A stretch of 64,000 bases of DNA from Notamacropus eugenii (Eukaryota; Chordata; Mammalia; Diprotodontia; Macropodidae). Shown one piece after another: positions 37,301 through 49,300 of this stretch; the stretch's first letter is position 1, and each line of letters opens with the position of its first letter. Location of the stretch: assembly GCF_028372415.1 (NCBI RefSeq), contig NC_092872.1, positions 8,500,001 to 8,564,000 of the forward strand, read 5' to 3'. The notes beneath the pieces were generated by a model that was given only the letters and a program-made list of their open reading frames with translations, was not told the origin of the DNA and did no database searches. Made by a program: the position numbers and the translations under genes.

Positions 37301-40300
37301 CTTTTCTAAAACAGAGAAGCGCTGTTCATGAGAAAGATGGTATTGCTAAACCAGTTTTGTCAGGGTTTTATCAGCTTAGTTTCTTGGAAATCCTTTACCT
37401 GCCTACCCATTTTGAGTGTCACAGTAATTGTAATGTCTAGCTGGAATGGTCTCAGCATTCAGCAGTTTGTCCCGGATTTGAAGAATGGAGCTTATAGAGA
37501 TATAACTTGAAGCTTGTTATTTCTTCCAAGCATTTCAAGTCATTTTTACAAAAGAAATTGGCTTTGACTTTTAGGTACTCTAATGTCTAAGTAGATTGCG
37601 GGGCTCAGTTTACAGCCACCAAATTAAAACACACATAAATGTAACCGGTTTATTTACTGCCCAGTGTTTGAAATTGCTTGTGGAAGAGGACCACATGTGC
37701 CACGAGGCAAAGCATGCAGTAAGTTGGAGTAATTGTTGTGTATTTTTGGTTTGGAAATGTGGGTTTTGGTTTTGGTTTCATTGAAGCTCTTTGAGTTAGT
37801 CTCAGAGGTGCCATTATTTTCTGTTTCTTGAATAAATATAACTGATTGCTTAAAAAGCATTTCAAAAGTATTCAAACTCAGTGTGTTACATTTGCATAAT
37901 TATTTGAATTGGTCCAGTACAGCTGCTCTTTCTTTTTTAATTATTGCCCCAGTTTATAACTATCCACTCTTCAGTCTTCAGGAAATTTCAGATCATTAGA
38001 CCTAAAACCAAACCTAATGAAAGCTTTCACACACAAAAAAGAACTAACTCATCTCTTTCTTAATTGAAGATCCTGCTGGATTCTGTAGCCTTCATTTGAG
38101 TTTTTTGGTTATCTGCAACATTTTCTATTTTATTTTTGCTCAGAAAAAAGTACCCAAACTGATTTTAGTCACTGTTATTTAGAGTGAATGTAAAAGGGAA
38201 TTGTATAACATAAAGTTTGGTGTGTGTTTTTGACAGTAAACCTTACTGTTGGGGCATATGTGGACTGGAAAAATGTTTTCCCAATGGCTTAGTCTAAAAA
38301 GTTTTCTTTGCCATCTTTTTTGAGTGGATGAGAATGAATGGCGCTTCCCTGTCTTAAAGGATTAAATTGTTCATTAAAAATCTTACATTTTATTTTTGCC
38401 TGAAACAAAAATTTCCCACATAATCTAAAAAAAGTTCAGATAAGAGACATTTTTAGGTCTTTGCCTAAATAATGTTGTAAAAAATGGAAAACTAATGAAA
38501 TGGAAGTCACTTCAGCTTTATGCCAGTACTTGGGAGGTTAATTTAGAAAGGTACACTAAAAACAATGGTTTATGCGTTATATATTTTGGGAATACATCAG
38601 ATGGTTTTGTTTTTTTACTCTAAAGTTCAAAGTAAGTTAATCAGAAAGAATTTAAATGAAAAACTAATCCTAGTTGTTTGGAATCATTTTCATGTAATAA
38701 CTTTGCTTTTCATTGAGGTCGAGGTTTCCATTTTTAAGCTTATCTGAACTCTGAACATGAAAACTAATGATTCATCAGTCAAGAAGCTACCATCTGAGGG
38801 CTCTAAAGTTTCTTTTAGATTTCCTTTTTCACATATTAGTAATTTTTAAACTTTGATTTAAAAATGGCAGTCACTTATCTTCATATTTAGATTAGATTGT
38901 TTTTAAAAACTCACATTTTAAATTTATTCTCACAAAATCAATAATCTAATAAGACATTACGCCCTTAAAAAAGTCATACTTTTTATTATAATATACCTAG
39001 TGTTTACGTTCACGTAAATGTTTAGGTAGAAAAGTAAATGTCTGAACTGAAGACTCTTCCATGTTTTCATCTATCTTAATTTTCTTTGGAATGTTGTTGG
39101 GTATGAACCACAAATGCAAAATAGTCAGCTATTTATGTGTATAAATCTTCAAATTCAGGAGAATAGATTCACATGCAACACCCATAAGTTTATAAGCCTC
39201 ATGTCTCAACAGATTAGAATTAAGAAGAAATTTTAAAGTTCAAAGACAGCCTGATTTTTATTTGATACCTACTTAATAACCAAACCAATACCATTTCAAA
39301 GTCATATATATAGGCATTTATAGATAGATCTCTATATTCACATACTTAGTAGAGAAACTCAAGGCATGTGTTTGTGGGCACTAAAGTGTGTATGTATGTA
39401 TGTGTGTGTATTGAATAGTTAACCCCGGTTGGCACTAAAATTATCTAAATCAAAAGTTTAAAAGGTTGAGTTAAAAAAATAACTATTCTGTTTTGGGTTT
39501 ATTATTTTTGTTCTGACGAGGTGCCTAGAATGAAAGGGAGTCATAAAAGTCATTGAGCCAAATTGCGTAGCAGGTTTCCCCACCATAGCCTTGACTGCTC
39601 TTGTCTGCCTGCTACTTTCATATAAACTGAAACCATTCTTTTTGATTGTAAAGATACAATAAAAGCAATGTTCACAATTCCTATAGTAAAACATTTTCCC
39701 TTAAAAAGGAGTGTGTATATAGAACATTTCTAATATGTGGTTAGTTTGCTGAACCCCAAATCCATTGAAAAGTTGGGAGTTGTCTGTTTTTTTAAAAAAA
39801 GAATGATGTACTATTTTTAGAAAATGTAGCTAATAAACTTAGAGTAATGGAGATTTCCAGAGGACTTTTAGATCCATCTTGGTACTCCTGTGTGGCATGT
39901 TATTATTTCATGGATTTTCTTAAACACCTTCACTTCATCCTACTCTTCCTTATTCTTTCTTAGTGATAACCTTTTTCCCCAGAGATTTTAGAAATTGAGA
40001 GGGAAAAGAGAGGCGAACTGCTTTCCAACAAAATCTTGTAACATGAAATTGAACTGGGACAAAAGAAAAGTCTGACAAATAGGTTCAGAATGGGGGATCT
40101 TGGCTAACCAGGACTTCTTCTGAAAAATAATTTAGGAGTTTTAGTGTCAACAAGGCAACAGGCATTTATTTAAATGTTTACTATGTACCAAGCAGTGTTC
40201 TAAGCACTAGTAAGACAGATACAGAAAGTTGCTGTGCTCAAAGACATTACATTCTATTGGGGAAAGAAAACATAAAAAGAAGCTTGAAAGTGGACGGTGG

Positions 40301-43300
40301 AGTAGAGATGAAGGTACCCATCAAAGAGGCATAACAGAAAGTCCAGAAGTCAGGGATGAAGGCATGGCTGGCCTTAGTTTAAAAATGGATATTCTGGAAG
40401 GGATCAGCCAGTCAGAGGGAGAATCTACAAGGGTGGAGGGTATTGAAAGTATGTGGAGTCCAAGGCTACAGTTGAGTTTGCAGAGTGAAGAAGTTTCTGG
40501 GGTATTGTAGAAAAAGTCTGAGAGAGTCAGGAGTAAAGCCTGGTAAGACAAGTATATCTCAGATTCAGTATTGGTCAGTACTGTGATAATGTCAGGCAGA
40601 AAATGCCATCTTGGGACCCATTTTGAGAGCCATAGTGCCCAGGAGTAGGGAGGTGTGATAGTCTCACTGGAATTCTGCCTTGCTCAAACCACATTTGGGG
40701 TCTTTATAAATGTATGTTCACTTTGGGTACTATGTCTTAGGATTTTGGGGTGATAAAATGGAAAGTGTCCAGGAGAAGATCACCAGGATATTTGAGAATA
40801 TGCTCATATTAGGATTTGTTGAAGGCACTGGAGACCTTTGAGGAGACATTCATAGCTATGTTCAAAGATTTGAAGATCTGTCATGAGAAAGAGCAATTAA
40901 CCTTGTTTTGCTTAGCCCTAGAGAGAAAATCAGGAGCTGAGGGTACAAGTTTCAGAGGGGCAAATTCCACTTGGGCATGAGGAAAAATTTCCTAAAAGCC
41001 AAAAGCAAATTGGGATGCTGGGAGCTGTGGGTTCCCCTTAGTAGAAAGAAGTCTTTAGAAAGATTTGAAGAGCTCTTGTTAACTGTGTTAAAAGGGAGAG
41101 GGAGGTGATTCTTGGTTGCTTGTAGGCTGGACTAGATGACTGCGACTTTGGAGGGCTAACCCTGAGGTTCTGTCATCCCTTTTGTAAGGTTTCCAGTAGA
41201 GCCTTAAGATGCTCCTGCAAGACAGTATCTTCTTCCCTTTTATGTTGGGTCCCCCTCACAGAGCTCAAAAATGTGTAAAGTGTGTTGTCGCATTAAGAAC
41301 AGATGCCTGGCTCTATGTAAGATGTTTTGTGAGTGGAAGCTGAAGGTTTCCAGGTAGATTCTTAGGTTTTGTATACTTTTGTTATTTTCTTCCCTATTTT
41401 ACCAGTACACATTAAATGTTAGTTAGAAATTCATGGAAGATTACTCCCCCTGAAATTAGGTTCCTTAAAATAGCTGTAGTTGTTTAATCCTATTAGTTTG
41501 TGAAAAATTTTTTTTTTTTTGCCGAGAAACCTACAACAAGGAACTAATAAAATACTATTACCTGAGGACATGTGGGTTCTTAACAAAGCATTATAAAGAG
41601 GCTTAATGTAAGTGGTGTTTCTGATGTATTAATATTAACATCAGTGCTCAGAATCCTAAGTGAAAACTTGAGAAGTTGCTAGATTTCAAGGCCAGTGACT
41701 TGGGATTGTTAAATTGGAAAGGAATGCTGATTCTCTTCAGTTTGTCTTTTTTTAGGGAAAGATATAAATGAAACCACAATATAGGAATCATAGAATCTTA
41801 GAATATTTGTACTAGAATTGACCTTAGAAGTGATTGAGTCAGATCCCTTCATTTTAGAGAGGAAGACATTCATGAACTAAAAAGAGCTGAAGAAAAACAG
41901 GTCATTTATGGGAAATTTACACTGGAATATATTGATAGGCGAGTGGCCAAATATTCCACGTGCAAAAAAAGACTTATTGTCCATTTACCAAACCAGTGGA
42001 TTTATTTTAATTAAGTATGGGAACTTTATGAGAGTAGAGGAAAATGAAAGGGATTCTGGCAGGAAAACTACTTATGTTATCCTGTCTTTAGTTACTAGTG
42101 TTCATGATCTTTCAGGACCCTTCAGTTTGGCTCCCAGAGTTTCATTATTTTTTTGTAAAATGGTCTGTTCATCAGTAGCTCAGAGAGAAGGTTTATGTTT
42201 ATGTGAATAACTTTATGCAAGTTAATTGATTCAGTATGTTTTCTAAGTTTTTCATCTCATGGCAGTCTGCAGTCTAGGGCAAAAACCAGGAGATAGTCTT
42301 GTCTCTCTCTCTGTCTCTCTGTCTTTGTCTCTCTCTCTCTCTCATATATATGCAGGGCAGTTTTTTTAGCATTTATTAAATGTAAGAATTCAGTTTTTAT
42401 GATTTACGTAGGTTCTTTATAATACTTGTAATGTGCAGTATTGCAAAGGGGCCTTGGGTACTACTTGTAATGTGCAGTATTGCAAAGGGGCCTTGGGCAC
42501 TATATAAATGAAGATTACTAGTCATTTCTTCCTCAAATGCCTCATAAAAGTTCTTAGAGTAGTACTTACTTGTATTGCAGTTTTCCTCCTGAGACCTTAG
42601 TATGTTGCAACCTTTTTTTTAACGTTAACTACAGGAACTGTAGAAAGCAGTTTTTACTCAGGTGTTTAAGACTTTTTAAAAACTTTTTTGTTATAGGACA
42701 TTAAAAGAAGATAATATATGAAAAGTTACTTTTTAGTGCAAGTAGAAATTTTTATTTGAATCTTAAGAAAAAATTTGACATTTATCTTTTTAAAAAATCA
42801 ATAAGCAGCATGAATGTGAAAAGATTGAAAATCGCTAAAATAAAGGTTCTAGAAAAGATCTAGATAATTTTAAAATTGAATTTTGCTTGCTAATTATTGT
42901 TAGGTAGTCTGTGGGTTTAGATGAGCAAAAGAAGCACCTCTTTCGTTGTAGATCTTCACCAGTCTCTAGTGGATACTTTTAATATCAGAACACAAATTGA
43001 ATAAAAGTCCTTTCTCCTGCAATTCCTGAACTTGTGAAAAGAGAAGACTAAAGTTTTAAAATAGCACGTAAAACATTCATGTTTATTACTTGGAACACCT
43101 TTCAATGCCACTTCTTAATGTTGGCGTTTATTTCCATAAACAAAGGTTATGACCCATTTACTTGTTTGGTTGTGTTTCCAATTGACTACAGCCTTAACGT
43201 TGCTTAGTGTTTCTGTGGCCCATATGAGTTAGCAGTGCTTTTTCAGTGACTTGTTGGAAGAACTTTGGTCCTCATGGAATTTGGTGTGCATTATTTTAAA

Positions 43301-46300
43301 ACTGGAAGCAAGTTAGAGAAGGCTCTTCCACATTTGGGGCAAAAAAAGTCCCCAAACACCATTTTTTGTACTCAGTTTAATATTAGATGATTCTAGAATG
43401 TCTGTAAGTGACCTTTTGCATAAGCAATTTTGTCTTAAAACTTTGGGATCTCTGAAATCAGTGACTTTAGGGGAAATAGAATAATGGAAAATCTAGCAAT
43501 TTTAAAGGTAAGTTTAGACTGGCTTTTAAATCATTTCCTTAATTGTTACTATATATTTTTTAAGAAACCTGAAATCACAAAATCTTGAATTCGTGACAAG
43601 TATAGATTTTTCATTGTTCAGCAGACTTTTGCAGTTTCCATATAAAAACATGTGCATTTATTTTGAGAGTTCTGATGTGCTTTGTTGGTAGGAGCTAATT
43701 TATGTATAAATGCCTTTGTAAGTAAATTAGAAACAGTTTATTAAATGTTCAAGATCAGTGTATGCCAAGTCCCCTGCCAGAGTTTTTCCACTGTTATAAT
43801 TTTTGAAGTAATTCTTTCAAAATAAGACAGCTTTTTTGTTCACACGAACATGCAGAAAGAGCTCCGTTTAGCTTTTCAGTACTATTAAATTGGTCAGCTG
43901 GTTGGTGCATAAGTAGTACAGCTTATTTCTCCACTGACTAAAAGAAGTACTTTGTGTGGTATGCTTTCCAAGGGATTTGAAAATTATTTCCTCCTTTGTC
44001 GAACCAGTTAACTTTGATGCCGATAGGAGCCAGAAATAGATAGAACCAGAAAATCAAACTGAGGTGGCAGGTTCCCCCCAATCTGGAATGTTTCTCATCT
44101 GTCTTCACTCTTTTAGTCCAGTGAGAGTAGATGGCCTTGAGCTTCAGATGGGCTTTGGTTGGTTTGTTTCCAGGATTAAACAACTGCACAGTCCTCCCTG
44201 TTTGTGGTGACATTCATTCTTTCGTTGATTCCTGGTCATGGGCCAACATGATGTGGGACTTAAAAACTGCTGAGCTTTATAAGTGTTGAACACTGCTTAT
44301 TCACCCACCAGATGAAGTGTATTAGTAAAAATTCCTTTTCAATCTGAATATTTTCTTTGAACAATCTAACCCAAATTTTCCATTGAAATTTTGGCTTTAG
44401 ACTGCTAGCATGGTAGTAAACTGCTCTCTGGCTTTTGGATTTTATTTATTTTTTTTTAGCTTTGTATTGACAACATTATACCCTTATTTTTAAGAAAGAT
44501 ACCAATTGTCTCAGCCAATTTCTGGGATTTGGGAAAAGGAGTGTTTACAGTTTCCTAAATAGGGTTTGTTGATACTGTTATCTTTGCAGTATTAAGGCTC
44601 TGAGCAGATTCCCTCTTCAATTAGTGCTTCAGAAAAACTTAATCTAGCTTTTATAGATAGCTTGTGTGTGAAAGAAAATTTAGAGCCCTCCATTTTAAAA
44701 GCTTTCTTGCTTTGCATAAACTTGAAAATAATTAATTTCAAATTTGTATTGATATTAAAACGTAGATTCAGTCTTGTCTTAAAATGTATTACAATTTATT
44801 TCTTGCCATTTTTGTGTAAAATTTACAGAAACAGTGTTACACCGTGCGCTCCAAAGGTAATGTCTCATTACTCTAAGGCTCTCTCCTTTCTTTTTCTGTC
44901 TTTGCCTTTATCTTTTTGATCATATTGTTATGTGCATTGAATCCTGTGTTAGTATGTTGAGTCCTTATAATGGTAATAAAAAAATCCTCTTTCTTGATCA
45001 GAAAATGAACTTTGGCCACAGTACATATCAGACCATCACTAGCTGGTTAATCCAGTAAAAAGAAAAGTTGGATTTCAGTGGCTTGTTTCCATTAAGCTCC
45101 TATGAATGAAAAAGATATGACTGTAATAAGTTTATTAAAACGCCTTAGTGCAGAGATATCTTTTACATAAAACCAGTAGCCCATATCTGATGAACTTGAG
45201 AAATGGGGAATAATATGTATGGAGGTGTTTTGATCTTTGGTAAATGCTTTTTACAATTGTTACTCTGTATACGTGTGTGTACTTAGAATAGATAAGTTCC
45301 TTAATCAGTTTTGACTTCTTAAATTGTAAATTTTCTAAGCTGCGATTTTGAAACATGAATGTAATCAGTTGGATAAAAGTTCCTTGCCCATTTTAGCTTT
45401 GACCATATCCCCTGATTTTTTTTTGTTTGTTTGTTATTTTAGTCAATTTGTCTTGTCTCCTCAGCCATTCATCCAGATTTTGTGCTGAAGCCTACAGAGG
45501 AAATGCAGAAAATGTTGACTGGGCATTAAAAATCTGTTTCACATCCATTTTCTTGACTGTTACTAGTTAGACTATGCATGTAAATTTGAATAAATTTCAA
45601 TATTCTTATTAAATAAGTTAATCCCTTTAAGTACAGATTTGCATTTTCATGTTGCAAAGTGCAAACGCAGTTGAAATTTGTCTTCTTTGTTTAAGCTTGG
45701 AAGGATAGCTAAAGGAAATTCTTTGAAAGAAATAGTTGCTTTGCTTTCAAAATAATGTTTTCCTCACCATGATGATTGCTTACATTTCTCTAGCATTTTA
45801 AGGTTTGTCCTGTGAGGTGGGTAGTGCACTTAGTGCAGGCATCTCATTTGCTTTCACCTTCTGTCTAAATTGAATTAGAGTTAAAACTTGATTGTGTCAC
45901 AACCATTCCATATTCAGTTTAGGACAGAAGAATTTGCTAGAGTACCAGTGTGAGTCAGAAAGCTGTATTGCAGCATTTCCTCCAAAAATTTTGTTGTGAA
46001 CCTATTTGCCATTATGTTTTAGGGTTGAGTGGTACATTAAAAAAAAAAAATCAAGTTTAGCTTACTTTAGAATACTCTAATTATTTATCCAATACGAGGT
46101 GATTTAGGAAAATTATGGTAGGGGAGTTGGAAGAGAGAGCTATATCTTAGCTACATCTTCATGAGAGTTCCCATGATAATAGTTTCTATATCTATCGTCC
46201 TTTCCCTTATATAGTGTTCCCTAACATTCACCTAGTGTTTTTAGATTCTCTTGAGTGTTCTAACATCTATCTCATGATGTAACTTAGTTTTCCCTAGAAG

Positions 46301-49300
46301 TTTATTTTTCCCACTTTGAATGCATTTTGGTGACTTGTAGTAATAGAAACATTCTTATGCTCAAAAGTGCTTATCGTCCAAAGTAGTATCTTGATGCTAG
46401 TTGCTGATCTTAGCATTTTATTGTGAATTGCTAGGTCTCTGCATCTCTGCTTGCCTGTATTTTAAATTTATTTTTTAACCACATTGGCTTGAGTTTCTAG
46501 TTCCCAGAGTTCCAAACATAAATTAAGACTTGTGGTTTTGGAATGCAAAAACAGGTTCTTCTTGGTCTTTTTTTTTTTTTTAAGTTTTGAGAATTTTTCC
46601 TTAACTATCATTTTAATTTTATTTGACCAAATAGCATCTTCTGGATGACTGAATTTATTTGACTGTGAGCATGATCATGACGATTATTTTTTAAAATCGT
46701 GGGTCTAGGGGAGAAGACACCATTTAGAATAATAGCTTTTGTTGCAGCTTATTGAAGTCATGGGTTTTTCCTTTTTTTTTTTTTTTTTGGTTTACAAGCC
46801 TTAGAATTTCTCTAAAAAGTGAGTAAGAAAATTCACTTGGCATAAGCTAAAAAGATTACAACTTTTGTGCAGCTTGGAATCTCTTACTTTCTCTCAAATA
46901 ACTGTTTCTCCTTATAAATTGAAAGACTCATGAGGAGTAATTCTGAATCTGTTTATCTCCTGTTGTTTGGCTGAATCTTGTTTCAGCCTCACTTGTGTAA
47001 TGTATACAACAGGGTAAATAAGTAGCTTATGTTTACATTGTCATGACCATGATGACGTACTTGCATAGCATGAGCTTGAAACACTTGCTCCAGCAGAACC
47101 AGGGACTATAACGTTTTTCCCTGCATGGTCTAGAATAGTGTGTTGTAATGGGCCATGTGCTGTCTAGATGTGACTTATTAACTCCCTGACAGCTTCCCCC
47201 GCAGTATTTTCACAAGATGCTGAATTCTGAGAGAATTTCACCTTTGCTGCTAGTAATATGAATACCAAGCAAGGAAGAGAGCTGTACGGTTCTTTGAACA
47301 GTGCTGTCAAAATCTCCCTGAGGCTGGCTTAGTGTGGATGGATTCACTGATTTTTTTTTTTTTAAACCACAGGCTTGGTATGGAAAAATAGTCTACATAG
47401 TGGAGGAATTACTTAAATTTGTTGGAGAAATTTGGTAGTACTTTTAACCCTTTATAGGGCAAAAGCTAAACTGCTTTATTCTTTTTAATTATCCTCATTG
47501 TCTTAAGTAGTTTTTCACACGTGTTTGTGGACATGAGTCTAAATCAGATGTATTTTATACATGTATTTTTTTCCTAAAAAACGTTTCTTTGGTAATTTGA
47601 TTCAATAATTCAGTATAATGTTAAATCAAGTTTTCAATTTGTCAGTAAAATGGAAGCTGTAACAATTTTAAGGAGTTTTTTTTGTCAAATGAATAACTGA
47701 TTTTTTTTCCTTTTCTCTTTACCTTCACCTCTTTTTTTTTCTACACCATTCGCTTTAAATCATTCCACACTCTTCATCTGAATGCCTGGGTTTTGCCATC
47801 TTCTCCATGTTGATGTTTACTTAAACAGAACCACAAAGCCTGCACCACACCTAGATGGGTAAGAGTTGTCCATTTTCATTGGCATTATAATGGTAAGGCT
47901 AGGTGAATGAGGTGCTTTGAATCCTGAACTTATTAAAACAGCAGTGGAGCTGATCCTGATTTGTACATGGAATTGATGGTCCTCTTTTTTGGTCTCTACA
48001 GAATCATAGAATGTTAGAACTGGAAGGATCGGAGGTGGTGTGGGGGGTGGCGTGTGTGTGTGCGTATGCGTGTGTGTGCGTGTGCGCTGAGGGGGGCAGT
48101 TGGGGTTAAGTGATTTGCCCAGGATCACACAACTAGTAGATGTCTGGGGCCATATTTGAATTCAGGTCCTCCTGACTCCAGGACCGATGCTCCATCTACC
48201 GTGCCACCTAGCTGCACCAGTGCATTGACTTTTAAAGATGGGAAAACTGTGGCCCAGAGAGTTAAATGGCTTGTCAAGGTCACTCAGCTTAATAGCAGAG
48301 CTATTAAAATTGCAGAGCTGGGACTTGAACTTGAGCCTCTTAACTCCCTGTTCAGGACTTTTTCCACTACTACATATTGGCTACATTGGCCCTCCTCATT
48401 GGTTATATTAGGGAATGTTGTGCTTTGCAGAATTCAAAGCACTTCAGTTATTATGTCATGTGACTGTGATTATGAACATATCTCCAGAATACTAATTGAG
48501 AAAATTAGTACAGACTCTAAATTTAGATTCTATTCACCAGTTGAATGAAATACTAGGTTCTCATTTTAATTAAATATCCATGTGTTTTGCATGACTTCTA
48601 AAGTTATCATCATTACCTAGCTAGTGCTTTTTTTGAATGTTGTATTTTTCCAGCGTACATGTTGTCTTTGGATTGGTTATTTCTGGTTTCGAAGTGATTG
48701 AACAAATTGAAAATCTGAAAACTGATGCAGCAAGCCGACCTTACGCAGATGTACGGGTTATTGACTGTGGGGTACTTGTTACAAAATCAGCAAAAGATGG
48801 TAAGAGATTTTCTACCCGCTTTCCGCCCCTCTCTGGTCCTATAAAATAAGTTGCTGAAAGAAATATTCATGTTTTCCATTGATCCTTGGGGGGGTATGTA
48901 ACGGTAGAATAAAAAACCGTGAACTATTGCAATGAAAACGTAGGGTTTTTCTGAGATTTATTTTGGTTTTTGCTAAGCTTTAAATTCTTAACAGCCAGAA
49001 GGATTCAGTGAAACATATTTTTTTGCAGTCAGAAATATTCAGTCAAAGTTTACTTTAAGATAAGATTACGTCCAAGGTGTTCTAAAAGTTTTCGTGTACT
49101 TTTAAGCTGTCAGATCTTAAAAGTGTAATAAATCTTTTGGAACACCTGCATTCACTTGGTAAATAAATTTAGTGTCCTTTTGATATGAAGGAATGTCATC
49201 CCAAATATGTAAGCAAAAATGCACATTCCACCTAAATCATTCCAAGAACAGGTTCCAGATTCCTTTGGGCCTTAGTGTTCCAATATTAGTGAAGGTTCTG

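Larger units (their letters stand above)
37275..47828 (+). other. NKTR: NKTR intron 6 (10.5 kb, repeat-poor)
   Basis: Bounded by donor gtgagt and acceptor ttaaacag. Apart from old repeats at 40150-41180 and 41783-41870, a TC tract and a 39-bp duplication, I see no interspersed repeats, especially in 37275-39950 and 42500-47800. This contrasts with the other introns. It contains the exon-like islands at 44829 and 45465. Confidence 0.75.

Noticed and set aside
43476..43508. Exon-like segment ending in the perfect donor aaag|gtaagt at 43508
   Set aside because: The upstream acceptor (tctgaaatcag) lacks a pyrimidine tract, so only the donor looks real; not enough to call.
48156..48548. 130-residue + strand frame next to exon 8
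   Set aside because: It is a translated antisense SINE and MIR.
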